NCBI RefSeq assembly: GCF_013141695.1
Contig: NZ_WHNY01000004.1
Location: forward strand, 310,001-374,000
Source: Paenibacillus plantarum
Lineage (GTDB): Bacteria; Bacillota; Bacilli; Paenibacillales; NBRC-103111
Direction of reading: 5' to 3'
Length of the DNA stretch: 64,000 nt
In this document: positions 26,001-34,062 of the stretch, piece after piece
Layout: each line of letters starts with the position of its first letter
How positions within the stretch are numbered: position 1 is the first letter of the stretch
Notes under the pieces: model-generated
What the model saw: only the letters and a program-made list of their open reading frames with translations
Told to the model about the DNA's origin: nothing
The model's database searches: none
Translations under genes and position numbers: made by a program

Positions 26001-28002
26001 TGTATGGATGGATGGAAACTGCATCCATGTACTGAAGTCCGCCAAGCTTAAACACTTCCTCCATCCAGGGGATATCGACAGCTGTTGCCATGCCGACTAC
26101 GGTGACGTCCGGTCTGGCAGCTTTCACCGTCTCGTAGGTCTTCTTCAGCAGTTTAAAATAATAGTCTGGACGTGAGTCTGCCGGACCGTTCCCCCGATCA
26201 CCGAAACCTCCGTTGAACTCATTGTAGACTTCCACCCATTCCATCTGATTGCCATATAAGTCCAACAAAGCCTTGCCATAATTGGCGAACCCCTGACGGC
26301 CATCGTCTGAATAGGGCGTACTGTCTTGATCGTAAAACGGATTCGTAAAGTCAAGGGTGATGAACGGCTTTAGGCCGTCTTGCTGCGTTTTCCGCATAAA
26401 GGCATCACGGCCTGGCGGCTTCTGATATTTTCCTTTTTCATATTCAACATCTACCCATGTAATTTCGTCACGGACATTTTTGGCCCCCGCCCGCTTCAAC
26501 AGCGTACTTAACTCAGGCGTCCATCCGGAGCTTGTTCTAGCAAGGTGAGTGGATACCCCAAATGGAGAGTTGTCTGCCAGAGTTGGGTCATCAGCCGCCA
26601 AGCGGGCAAACGAAATGTCCGTACTCTGAATCGTTTGACCCCCCTTCTTCGCAGCAACAGATAGCTTATAATAACCAAGCTGCTGAACAGGAATCGTCAA
26701 ATTCAATTGTCCGCCCTGCACCGCCTCGGTGCCTGCCAATACTTGTTGATCCAAATGATCATAAACGCTCCAGCTTACCGTATCTCCCCTTGTTGTGAGA
26801 GGAAAGGATGCAGGCTCACTCGCCAGGAAGATATTCCCCAATTGGGACTGCTGAACGGCCAAATCCGGGAAGGAACCGGTCGCAACGACATTGTCGAAGC
26901 GGATATCCCCGCTTGTTTTGCCGCTGACCAGACCGGACTTCTCCACCAAGAGCCCGATTGCCTGGGCGGGACCATGCCATACCCCGTCGTTTGCCCCGCT
27001 GTAATGCAAATAGCTTGTGCCGGCGTTAAAGGACCACACTTCGATTTTTTGCCAATCGCCAGTAGGTGCCAAGGCAATTTTCTGCTGATGTACCTGCCCT
27101 GTCGCGTCCTTCGCCAGCAGCAGGACCACAGAATAATCGGACGTTTTGACCCAGAACGACAGTTTCTTCATATCTATAGGCGTAGAAAAGCTTCGTCCGA
27201 GCGAAACATTCAGCCCACCAGCGCTGAAATTCCCGCTCAGCTTGCCTGAGTAAGCCCCCGACTTGATCTCGGCCGTATCCCGTATATATTCGCCCTTGGC
27301 TCCGCCTTGCGAGGCCAGCGACCATATGTCGAAGCCGTTCTCGAAGGTGCCGATGGCGTTCTCCCATACGTTCTCCTGAGGCGGCGCCGTTACCGACACA
27401 TCGTCTATCCAAGCGTCTCCGCTCGTTTTGCCGCCGATCAAGTTGGACTTCTCCAGCAAAAAGGAGATGCCAATAACGGGACCGTGCCACTTGCCGTCGT
27501 TGGCGCCGCCGAAATGCAGATAGTTCGTGCCAATGTTGAAGGTGCTGATCTCGATCTTCTGCCAATTGGCACTCGCCAGCGCGATCTTCCGCTGATGCAC
27601 CTGTCCGGTTGAATCAACTACCCTTAGCGTAATCGCGGAGGCGTCGCCCGACTTCAGCCAAAACTCCAGCTTCCGCATATCCAAGGGCAGAAAATTTTTA
27701 CTGATGGCTACATATTTGCCGCCAGCACTGAAATCGCCATGTAACTTCCCCGAAAAGGTCCCGGATCTCGGAGCCGACGCATCCCGTCCATACGCGCCTT
27801 GGGCTCCCGGAAACTCGGATCCCAAGCTGAAATTCCAAAGTTCTTCATCGCTTTCAAAATTGCCGATCGTTGCGTTTTGCAAGGCTTCCTCCGCTTGCAC
27901 CGTTGTCGCATTTCCTCCCGGCAGAAGTCCGTTCATAGGCCAGGCGGACACAAGCAGGACCAGAACCAAGCTTATCATCCACTTTTTCATTTCCACATTC
28001 AT
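23068..28002 (-). CDS. Giant secreted clan-A glycosidase with binding modules (1644 aa)
   Basis: Exported multi-domain enzyme. Signal peptide about 1-37. Two repeated beta-sandwich modules (about 43-205 and 215-385) share FSAGG, QKIxLA.xxWQKIE and YLH.xGANDG.WHGP. The TIM-barrel catalytic domain spans about 480-810 and resembles GH39-like clan-A enzymes: acid/base in EVYNEFNGG (Glu about 594) and nucleophile in WITEVGWPTH (Glu about 699). A CBM9/DOMON-like module lies at about 1067-1247, a bacterial Ig-like domain at about 1347-1434, and two C-terminal Ig-type modules with MNMWWGxNG at about 1454-1643. No SLH or dockerin. The ATG follows AGAGGG. A cre box lies 92 nt upstream. Exact GH family unassigned; the partner gene at 29883 shares this core. 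Confidence 0.88.
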   Translation of the reverse strand: MNVEMKKWMISLVLVLLVSAWPMNGLLPGGNATTVQAEEALQNATIGNFESDEELWNFSLGSEFPGAQGAYGRDASAPRSGTFSGKLHGDFSAGGKYVAISKNFLPLDMRKLEFWLKSGDASAITLRVVDSTGQVHQRKIALASANWQKIEISTFNIGTNYLHFGGANDGKWHGPVIGISFLLEKSNLIGGKTSGDAWIDDVSVTAPPQENVWENAIGTFENGFDIWSLASQGGAKGEYIRDTAEIKSGAYSGKLSGNFSAGGLNVSLGRSFSTPIDMKKLSFWVKTSDYSVVLLLAKDATGQVHQQKIALAPTGDWQKIEVWSFNAGTSYLHYSGANDGVWHGPAQAIGLLVEKSGLVSGKTSGDIRFDNVVATGSFPDLAVQQSQLGNIFLASEPASFPLTTRGDTVSWSVYDHLDQQVLAGTEAVQGGQLNLTIPVQQLGYYKLSVAAKKGGQTIQSTDISFARLAADDPTLADNSPFGVSTHLARTSSGWTPELSTLLKRAGAKNVRDEITWVDVEYEKGKYQKPPGRDAFMRKTQQDGLKPFITLDFTNPFYDQDSTPYSDDGRQGFANYGKALLDLYGNQMEWVEVYNEFNGGFGDRGNGPADSRPDYYFKLLKKTYETVKAARPDVTVVGMATAVDIPWMEEVFKLGGLQYMDAVSIHPYNLTPDGMLQAVLDAKSLIRKYNQGQDKPLWITEVGWPTHIGTTGVVEKTQADYLVRAYVQALGAGVEKVFWYDLMNDGMQADYGENNFGLIRHQNDPKGQFTPKPAYAAYGAMTRELIGASFVEQETVGTGITSYKFDKNGQKLRVVWANTPVQAAIQTNVPIQVTDIMGNTETFTPLNGKVYMTLTAEPIYIQSDIDGIAVDSTFALTGAEAVTGEPVLLTVEANNASTSSLTASFAVEGSTYPLNAGTGQIASQPFALPGLSQEGIRYVTGDLTVSGNRIGRLKHAIQTLPSYRARIIPVITDVNTNGEALKIQIQNYSKQQGLTVRKADWQFGTQSGTQNLNDVIPPDTTKTFDIPLSGFNYGVSNQAQVTIQLDGKPSYVYGGKLDFNPILPGTLLLDGSADPAIIASPPVAQLSQGTVKMQNYTGPTDLDGSVWVNWDRDYFYLTAKIIDDVNYTSISGAEIWKNDSLQFAAMAGIPGENLGWYEIGLSQTPQGPQIFRYSSPNTSVRELVTNGSLRVSRDEAQKVTVYELALPWSELVPIKPETNGAFSFSLLVNDNDGTGRKGYIEWGSGIGETKDPKKFRTVQWIKAPTSPVITMEGVTAGESYTDQVIPVVKAEDEDGDLQTVRTLLDEEVWTSGTPVTSKGNHTLYVQAVDQAGNATEQTIPFKLYHSTVLAASNAEGKLNDSVELRATLQDRNGQAIAGEAVSFAVYGNTIGTAITDVNGIALLNYTIQLEANADQEKVYPVQVSFNQNDATYFLHSEGNGGVTVKPSPKPNPQDAPGKAVLSDDNGYDTGILDGKYSVTMNMWWGNNGSTYKLFENDVLIDTQTLTAHSPNAQTTVTSVTYRPNGTYRYYAELSNASGTTRSDVHTVTVTQAAPAVPVLSHDNWDGDGNFNVSMNMWWGTNGTTYRLYENGILIDTRQLADRTPSAQSVTTAIRNKPKGTYEYQVELLNYAGAKVSGKLIVIVNS

Positions 28003-28093
28003 TCACTCCCTCTTTTATCATTTCCCATCTAATCGGCAATCCTATCACCGGTCCGTTCCCAGAGTTCGACTATCACATGATGGACTTAAATAA

Positions 28094-28107
28094 AGAAAGC
28101 GTTTTCA
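28094..28107 (-). promoter_or_regulatory. Candidate cre (CcpA) site upstream of giant glycosidase
   Basis: Reads TGAAAACGCTTTCT on the minus strand, one mismatch from the cre consensus, 92 nt before the start. Suggests carbon catabolite repression. Confidence 0.6.
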
Positions 28108-28129
28108 TTTTGCAGCTTACATAGAAACT

Positions 28130-28330
28130 CGGATTGTTTAGTAGCCGTGTTGATGAGCACATATCTCTTGCCCAACATATTCGACTGGCCGTCCGCTCTC
28201 CTCCCTTTTCTGCGAATAGAGGTTGCTCTTTTCCCCGGTCCCGTTTCGACCACCCAAAGTCGATCTGGAATTTACTCCGTTGCACCCTCATGCGTGAAGA
28301 ACACCTGATTCGGATCAATCGGATTGATCG
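28130..28330 (-). pseudogene. Relic of the PL22-like propeller gene
   Basis: The sequence is closely similar to two separate parts of the gene at 41567-42664. About 28 nt match the stretch near 41726-41746, and then, after an internal deletion, about 180 nt match 41943-42116. The minus frame still reads INPIDPNQVFF but meets a stop within HEGATE. It is a decayed, internally deleted duplicate. Confidence 0.82.
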
Positions 28331-28470
28331 TTGTTAGCCAGATGTAATTCGGCTTGAACCCACCATACCAACCGCCGTTTTTTATGGAAAGCTTCACTTT
28401 TTGATGTTCTCAGCTTCTTTTGATTCTAGTGCTACACTTTTTTTGCACCACTATTCTTTTCATGATACAA
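28331..28470 (-). repeat. Dispersed ~140-bp repeat, copy 1
   Basis: Begins at TTGTTAGCCAGATG and matches 48665-48803 at most positions, ending near ATTCTTTTCATGAT. In this copy it directly abuts the PL22-like relic. Both copies have an in-frame stop in the longest frame, so it is probably non-coding or a decayed fragment. Confidence 0.75.
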
Positions 28471-28511
28471 AAGCACCTCATCATCTAGTTTCCTCCATAA
28501 TCACAACACAA

Positions 28512-28538
28512 ATAAGCGCTCACACAATCGTGAACGCT
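28512..28538 (-). terminator. Possible terminator after the SLH-cohesin gene
   Basis: AAGCGCTCAC and GTGAACGCTT form a nine-pair stem with one mismatch around ACAATC, about 50 nt past the stop. The trailing T-tract is weak (TTATTTGTG). Confidence 0.5.
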
Positions 28539-28588
28539 TAACGCTCCAAATTCAACTGAACCCCCGTACTTCCGAAATTTAGCTTAGG

Positions 28589-29752
28589 TTAGTTCAAGCT
28601 ATCCAAAAGCATTTTCACTTGAGGATCAAGGTTCAATACATTCAGAATGATTGTAAGTGCCTCTGCACGTGTGGAGTTGCCTTGCGGATCGAATATCCCA
28701 TCATTCTTCCCGCTGATGATGCCAGCCTCTGCTGCATCTTTGATTGAATTCACTGCATAGGAGCTTGCACTTGCCATATCGGCAAAGTTATCCTTGGAAG
28801 TATCCTTGTCCGCTTTACTCAAGTTGACAATTCGGGACAACATAACGACCATTTCTTCCCGGCTGATGGTATTGTCCGGTTGGAAGGTTCCGTCTCCGTA
28901 ACCGGCAATCACCCCTGCGCTAGCAAGTTTCTCAATTTCGTTTTTAGCCCAATGGCGATCAATATCGTTCAGAACAAGTAAATGATTCATGTCGCCGCTG
29001 ATATCGAATACACGGGAGATCATCACTGCAAACTCCGCGCGTGTAATGTTGCCATCCGGTTGAAAAGTTCCATCTTCATACCCGTCGATAACGTGCAGTT
29101 TCACGAACGTATCGATGGTCTTTTCAGCCCAGTGCCCTTTAATGTCAGCCAGTTCAATCTTGGCAATAGATTTGTTGGCTTCCGTTACTTTGGACTCGAT
29201 AGCATGAACTAAGTATATTACATTGACAATGTCACTATTGAATACATCCACCGCAGGCTTACCGCTGTTACCCGATGCCTTTACAAGAACCGATACCTTG
29301 CTTTTAATCGAAACCATATTAGGCACTAATTGCGAATTCATTAGTTTCACACTGTCCAGTTCAATATCGGCCGAACCCTGATTAACCGCATGAAATGTCA
29401 GCGTAGCCAGTGTTACATCCCCCGACTGGCCTGATTTATTGCCTATTTGCGTATGTGCGATTTGAATCTTATTCCCGTTTACAATCGGATTAACCTTATA
29501 GCCTTCACTTTTACTAACACTCTTTACAAACTTCACATGGCTGGTATCAAAGGATAAATTGACCTCATATGCGTACATATCACTTAATTGTTTTCCGCTT
29601 ACCGTCACCTGGAAGTCATTTCCTTCAAAAACACTTTGGCTCGTGATGGAAAGTAAAAAGGTTGGTCCGGAGTTTGCATGCATAACGATTTGAGGAAGTA
29701 AGAGCATAGTCAAAAGTAACGTCAGACTGAATACGAGTAGTTTTTTTAACAT
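28589..29752 (-). CDS. Surface protein: cohesin-like domain plus three SLH repeats
   Basis: Exported protein of 387 aa. Signal peptide about 1-27. Residues about 30-160 form a cohesin-like beta-sandwich (VNLSFDTSHVKFV, TLATLTFHAVNQG). Three SLH repeats follow at about 205-250, 262-307 and 318-365 (GHWAEKTIDTFV...ITRAEFAVM; HWAKNEIEKLA...ISREEMVVM; STRAEALTI), which normally bind pyruvylated cell-wall polymer. The protein therefore presents a cohesin on the cell surface. The neighbour at 29883-33974 ends in a dockerin, so this may be its anchor. The ATG at 29752 has only a distant AAAGGG, so the start is moderately certain. Confidence 0.85.
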   Translation of the reverse strand: MLKKLLVFSLTLLLTMLLLPQIVMHANSGPTFLLSITSQSVFEGNDFQVTVSGKQLSDMYAYEVNLSFDTSHVKFVKSVSKSEGYKVNPIVNGNKIQIAHTQIGNKSGQSGDVTLATLTFHAVNQGSADIELDSVKLMNSQLVPNMVSIKSKVSVLVKASGNSGKPAVDVFNSDIVNVIYLVHAIESKVTEANKSIAKIELADIKGHWAEKTIDTFVKLHVIDGYEDGTFQPDGNITRAEFAVMISRVFDISGDMNHLLVLNDIDRHWAKNEIEKLASAGVIAGYGDGTFQPDNTISREEMVVMLSRIVNLSKADKDTSKDNFADMASASSYAVNSIKDAAEAGIISGKNDGIFDPQGNSTRAEALTIILNVLNLDPQVKMLLDSLN

Positions 29753-29792
29753 CGATGAAGTACGCCCTTTCGGTACATATTTCTGAATAATC

Positions 29793-29821
29793 GGAGGGAG
29801 AGCGTATTCAGCTCTCCCTCC
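29793..29821 (-). terminator. Terminator after the dockerin glycosidase gene
   Basis: An 11-bp perfect stem, GGAGGGAGAGC with GCTCTCCCTCC around seven nt, lies 62 nt past the stop of the 29883 gene. The T-tract is short (GATTATTC), so efficiency is uncertain. Confidence 0.65.
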
Positions 29822-29882
29822 ACACTCCTATCTTCGCTAATGCGAGTAAGAATCCGTTCCAGTAAACATGATGCGTGGTTTT

Positions 29883-32800
29883 TTATTGTAAGATCGTTCT
29901 GGCTACGATTGCCAGGTCTTCAATATCAACCTTACCGTCATGATTGACATCCGCTTTCTCATTCCAACCCACTTGACCTTGCTGCTTGCCATAAGCGCCT
30001 GCAACAATAGCCAAGTCTCCAATAGAAATACTTCCATCTCCATTGACATCTGCCGTTATTCTCTTCGTGTTAAACACTTGAATGGCAGCTTCCAATCCGG
30101 CTTTCGCACTATCTACCTGCTGCTGTGCGGCATTCGTATTGTTTGCTGTCGTAGTGGCTGTATCGATAGCAGATTGCAATTGCGCTTTGGAGCCAATCGC
30201 ATACAGCCTATCCCCATTGCCTTCCACTGCAGCATTGTACGTGGCCTGTGCGCTTGCGATCAATGCATTCAAGAGCGACTTATCTACAGGTGTACTAGGA
30301 ATACTTATTTGTATCTCACGAGAGGATCCGTCTACTTGCAGTTCATTCCCCTGTCCATTGGCAATAATGACATTACTTACAGAAACTGTCGAAGAGGTAG
30401 CCTGAGTAACAGGTTTCGCCGTAAATTTGATAGTCAACAAATCTCCTTGAGCCAACACCCCTTGGTTCGCGCCCACACTGGCAACCAAAATCCGAATATG
30501 CCCTGGCACGGCCTCCTTTTGCTCGATGACTTGAAATCCGTCTTTCAGTGAAGTAACTGAATTAAATTGCAAACTCGCTGGATCATAATGAAGAGTCAAA
30601 TCTTGCGCATACACTTGCTGGTATACACTTTGCGTAACGCCAGTCAATCCCATCGTTACATCAAAGGTTTCGCCCTGGTTCACCTGCTGTGCACCTGCCA
30701 AAGTAGACTGAGGCATCGTTGGCGCTGGCAGCACACTTATTAGTTGTGCATTGCGAAACAGTGCGGGGTCCTTCGGCGTCGTTCCGACTCCCGATCCCCA
30801 CTGCAAGAAACCATCGCGGGAATCGCCCGTGGAGCCCTTATCATCGTCATTCACCAGGAACGACATTCCGATGGTCTGCGTCGGTGGCCCGCTAAACCCA
30901 AGCGAGGCCCATGGGACAGAGATGACATAGTGCATGGTGCTGCCGCTTTGCGTGATATTCGCTTGGGCGCCAGGAGTTGGTCCCACCTGCTGGCCAGTCG
31001 GCGCGGCAAAGGTGTAAACCGACGGTCCGCTGTCGAGAAGTGCTGCACCGAGTTCAACGCGCTGGCCGCCTGCCTGCCCCGGCACTCGGTCGTAGGTGCT
31101 GAACTGGATGGAATCGGTCTGCCACATCGTGTTTGGTGTGCGTGCGCCGAAGTGTTTGTCATCTGTGATCGTGGCGTCGATCACAAGCGCATCGTTGTTG
31201 TAGTTGATATGCAGCTGCCCACTTAGGTCGCTGTTACTACTGCGCGTCCCCAAAATCGATACCCATGTCGCTTGCGTCGCCAAGTCGATTGCGGGCAAGG
31301 TTTGGTGGTTCGCGGGTTCGATGGGAGCGTAGGAAATCGAACCCGATGAAACATCCGAATCTCTGGAGCTGTCAACGGCCACGTTATAACTCAGAGAATC
31401 GAACAACGGAATGTCGGAGAGCGGGACGCGTATCGACACAGTTCCACTTGCAGGGACATTCACCATATTCGACACATTCCCTGATGTCGGCCCTACTTGG
31501 TAGGCAACTTTGGTCGGCGTGAAGTCGCTGGCTCGATTGTTCTTCAGCGCGATGTCGAGAAAGTAGCTTCGGGATGCCGCATCCGATGTGATCGTCGGCT
31601 GGACGCTGATCTCGAACGGCTTGACGACATTTGTCGTTGCCCTCAAGCCAGCAACAAGACTCGGCTGGTTCTTGTCGTCGCCCCTCGTCACGTCTACGGC
31701 CACAGTCCGCGGGCCGAGGAGTGTGCTTGCAGGAACGCTGACGGTGGCGCTCGTTACCTGGCCCGGAGAAGTGAGAAGGTTCACTGGCTGCGATCCGTTC
31801 GCAGTGATTGTCAACTCATTAGGTAGGTCCGTATCGGGATTCGATCGGTCCGCAGTCACCGTAACTGTGACCGTATCTCCTTTGATCGACTGATCGGCGA
31901 CTTTCACCGTTACCGCAGACTGCGTCACGCCCAAGCTGTCAACGTTGCCCGTAACGTAGATCGGGCTGCCGTTAAGCGTCAGAACGACCTTGCCGTCTGT
32001 CGGATTCACCGTTTGCGTTGCCCCATACTCATCAGTGATGATAAGAGGCTGGGAAGTATGCAAAGAAATGTTCTCGGAGCTGGTGGACCACATCACCCGA
32101 GTTGTCGAGTCTCCTCCCGTATTCGGATACGAGTAAGCGGTAACGGAGCCGAGGTCATCGCGAGCACCGATCGTCTTTCCGGTCACCGCGCGAATGAGCA
32201 CAGCGTTTGCGACAGCTCCCGGTTTCGGAGCTACGCCAAGTACGCCATCGACGGGCTGCCTGAACAACCCAAAGTGATGTTCTCTATTAGTGGGGTCAGT
32301 ACCGTCATCCATAGCCGAGTACCAGTTGAGGACGTCCACGCCAGCTGCCTTCACTAGCACCTGAGCACGCACTAGGTTGTCCGCTTGCTGGGGCTCCGTG
32401 GAGGCGGCGGCATACGTCGGCCAACCGTTCTCTGTAATCCAAAAGGGTACGTGCCGATTTCCAGCCGCCTGCTTCACCTGCTGCACCAACGCAGGAAGCT
32501 TCGATACCAACAGTGTGCGCTCGGGCGGGGTGTTTGCCCCCTCCAAAGCGTAGCCGTAGACATTCGTCGCGAACGTATCAATGTAGTTGATACCGCCGGC
32601 AGCGAAAAAGGCACTAAACCAGTTATCGTCAAAGGTGGCTCCAATCGGGCCCATGACGTTCGCGTCTGGGTTTCCTTCGTGAATGGGTCCGTACATGGCC
32701 TGAAGCATCTGCAAATAGCAGGCTGCTGTAATACCGCAAGCGCCGTTGTTGAAGCCGGTGCCATTGAACTCGTTGTAAATGTTGAAATCGCTGACCTTGC

Positions 32801-33974
32801 CCTTATAGTGCTCGGCGGCAGCTTTCCCAAACTGGCCAAATGCAGCCAGACCAGCCGCGGAGCTCGGCGTTTTCCCGTTGTCATAATTTGCGTTGTTGTA
32901 TGCCAATACTCCCTGGGGAGTCATGCCGAGGTCAAGAGACTGTTGTGACTTGGCTTCAAAGGCGTACCCTGCCCAGTTGTACACACCTGGCTGTTTTTCA
33001 ATTAGCGACCAGTTAATGTCGCTTCGAATGTGGCCGTATCCGATTGTCGCCAATGCGTTCATGAGTCCATCTTCGAGGGATTTGTAGTGACCAAAATGTG
33101 AGTCGATCCCGAAGAAGGAGTCAGGACTCAAGGCGCCCGCTGGCATCGGGGTCACAATGCCAAACGTTGTGGCGCGCGTAACCATTTGGTCATCAATCAC
33201 GCTTGAGAATGTGAGGTTGTAGAATCCCGGCCCGAGGTCCATCACGGATAGCGGAGCATGTCCGTTGGTGCCTACGGGGACAGATCCCGTGCGAAGACTC
33301 ACGCCCTGATCATCTGAAATATCATAGGAAACCGAATCACCCACCGTGCCGAAATCCAGGCTTGCGGAATTAGTTGTGAAGAGCAGGTTCGGGTTCATCA
33401 CAGACAGCGCTGGGGTCGTTGCAAAGGTCACCCGGATGCGTGCGATACAGATTCCCGGCATGACGCCATTGAGGCTGTGAACGCGCAGGCGGAAATCTGC
33501 GCCGTTTGTGCCGTTGGCGAACTTGATTCCGCTCAGCTCAAAGATCTGATTCTTCCAGGTCTGACTGCCGCTCATGGGCATCCACGGAGTGGCCTGGTAC
33601 GCGTTGCTCTGGCCGTCGTACTCGATGGCCATGGTCGTCGCCGCTGCGTCAAAGTAATCAACAGACACAATCGCGTACGTTGCGCCCGCAGGTTTCGCGG
33701 AGCCCGCGACATCAACGTAGAGGTAGGGGTTTAGCGGATTTTGTGACGTCGCCCAGCACGCCGTGCCGTTTACGGTAGTCGCAGCGTGCGTCGGATCTTT
33801 GTCCGCATCGCCTGGCCAAGCCTTGGTTACTCCGCTGTAAATTGGGGGCGAACTCAATCTTACGTCCGCCTGCGGCTGGGCAGCGACAGCCCAGGGCGCC
33901 ACCTCCCCAAGAATGCTAACTGATAAAAGCAATACAAGCATCAAACGGATCATCCACTTTTTCACGAACATCAT
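29883..33974 (-). CDS. Giant secreted clan-A glycosidase with cohesin and dockerin (1363 aa)
   Basis: Exported multi-domain enzyme. Signal peptide about 1-33. An N-terminal beta-sandwich is followed by a TIM-barrel with acid/base in NIYNEFNG (Glu about 402) and nucleophile in WITENGWPTY (Glu about 515), the same core as 23068-28002. A CBM9/DOMON-like module lies at about 890-1075, a cohesin-like domain at about 1098-1228, an Ala/Gln-rich helical linker at about 1230-1300, and a type I dockerin at about 1305-1363 with two calcium loops (DVNGDGSISIGD and DVNHDGKVDIED). Start ATG 33974 has GGGAG 5 nt upstream. A consensus cre box lies 45 nt further up. The catalytic portion is visibly GC-richer than the C-terminal 280 residues. 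Confidence 0.9.
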   Translation of the reverse strand: MMFVKKWMIRLMLVLLLSVSILGEVAPWAVAAQPQADVRLSSPPIYSGVTKAWPGDADKDPTHAATTVNGTACWATSQNPLNPYLYVDVAGSAKPAGATYAIVSVDYFDAAATTMAIEYDGQSNAYQATPWMPMSGSQTWKNQIFELSGIKFANGTNGADFRLRVHSLNGVMPGICIARIRVTFATTPALSVMNPNLLFTTNSASLDFGTVGDSVSYDISDDQGVSLRTGSVPVGTNGHAPLSVMDLGPGFYNLTFSSVIDDQMVTRATTFGIVTPMPAGALSPDSFFGIDSHFGHYKSLEDGLMNALATIGYGHIRSDINWSLIEKQPGVYNWAGYAFEAKSQQSLDLGMTPQGVLAYNNANYDNGKTPSSAAGLAAFGQFGKAAAEHYKGKVSDFNIYNEFNGTGFNNGACGITAACYLQMLQAMYGPIHEGNPDANVMGPIGATFDDNWFSAFFAAGGINYIDTFATNVYGYALEGANTPPERTLLVSKLPALVQQVKQAAGNRHVPFWITENGWPTYAAASTEPQQADNLVRAQVLVKAAGVDVLNWYSAMDDGTDPTNREHHFGLFRQPVDGVLGVAPKPGAVANAVLIRAVTGKTIGARDDLGSVTAYSYPNTGGDSTTRVMWSTSSENISLHTSQPLIITDEYGATQTVNPTDGKVVLTLNGSPIYVTGNVDSLGVTQSAVTVKVADQSIKGDTVTVTVTADRSNPDTDLPNELTITANGSQPVNLLTSPGQVTSATVSVPASTLLGPRTVAVDVTRGDDKNQPSLVAGLRATTNVVKPFEISVQPTITSDAASRSYFLDIALKNNRASDFTPTKVAYQVGPTSGNVSNMVNVPASGTVSIRVPLSDIPLFDSLSYNVAVDSSRDSDVSSGSISYAPIEPANHQTLPAIDLATQATWVSILGTRSSNSDLSGQLHINYNNDALVIDATITDDKHFGARTPNTMWQTDSIQFSTYDRVPGQAGGQRVELGAALLDSGPSVYTFAAPTGQQVGPTPGAQANITQSGSTMHYVISVPWASLGFSGPPTQTIGMSFLVNDDDKGSTGDSRDGFLQWGSGVGTTPKDPALFRNAQLISVLPAPTMPQSTLAGAQQVNQGETFDVTMGLTGVTQSVYQQVYAQDLTLHYDPASLQFNSVTSLKDGFQVIEQKEAVPGHIRILVASVGANQGVLAQGDLLTIKFTAKPVTQATSSTVSVSNVIIANGQGNELQVDGSSREIQISIPSTPVDKSLLNALIASAQATYNAAVEGNGDRLYAIGSKAQLQSAIDTATTTANNTNAAQQQVDSAKAGLEAAIQVFNTKRITADVNGDGSISIGDLAIVAGAYGKQQGQVGWNEKADVNHDGKVDIEDLAIVARTILQ

Positions 33975-34018
33975 GTTCACTCCCTTATCCTGATCTGAAA
34001 TCCAATCGCAAACATTAT

Positions 34019-34032
34019 TGCAAGCGTTTTCA
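34019..34032 (-). promoter_or_regulatory. Consensus cre (CcpA) site upstream of dockerin glycosidase
   Basis: TGCAAGCGTTTTCA fits the cre consensus TGNAANCGNWNNCA at every position on both strands and sits 45 nt before the start codon. Strong candidate for catabolite repression. Confidence 0.72.
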
Positions 34033-34062
34033 TTTGTTGGTCTAATCGTTAATTAATTTCTG

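Larger units (their letters stand above)
28003..28588. other. Long intergenic region with gene relic, repeat and cre box
   Basis: This 586-nt stretch upstream of the giant glycosidase carries a cre box (28094-28107), a relic of the PL22-like gene (28130-28330), one copy of a dispersed repeat (28331-28470), and an imperfect hairpin (28512-28538). No intact gene was found. Confidence 0.75.

Noticed and set aside
28134..28337. Plus-strand frame over the PL22-like relic
   Set aside because: It is the opposite strand of the relic; the source gene is on the minus strand.
32385..32948. Long plus-strand open frame (187 codons) opposite the dockerin glycosidase
   Set aside because: It lies wholly inside a convincing enzyme gene in its GC-rich part, has no recognisable motif and no ribosome site; a mirror-frame artefact. 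The same applies to 23134-23916, 26707-27249, 30744-31226 and 34345-35007.
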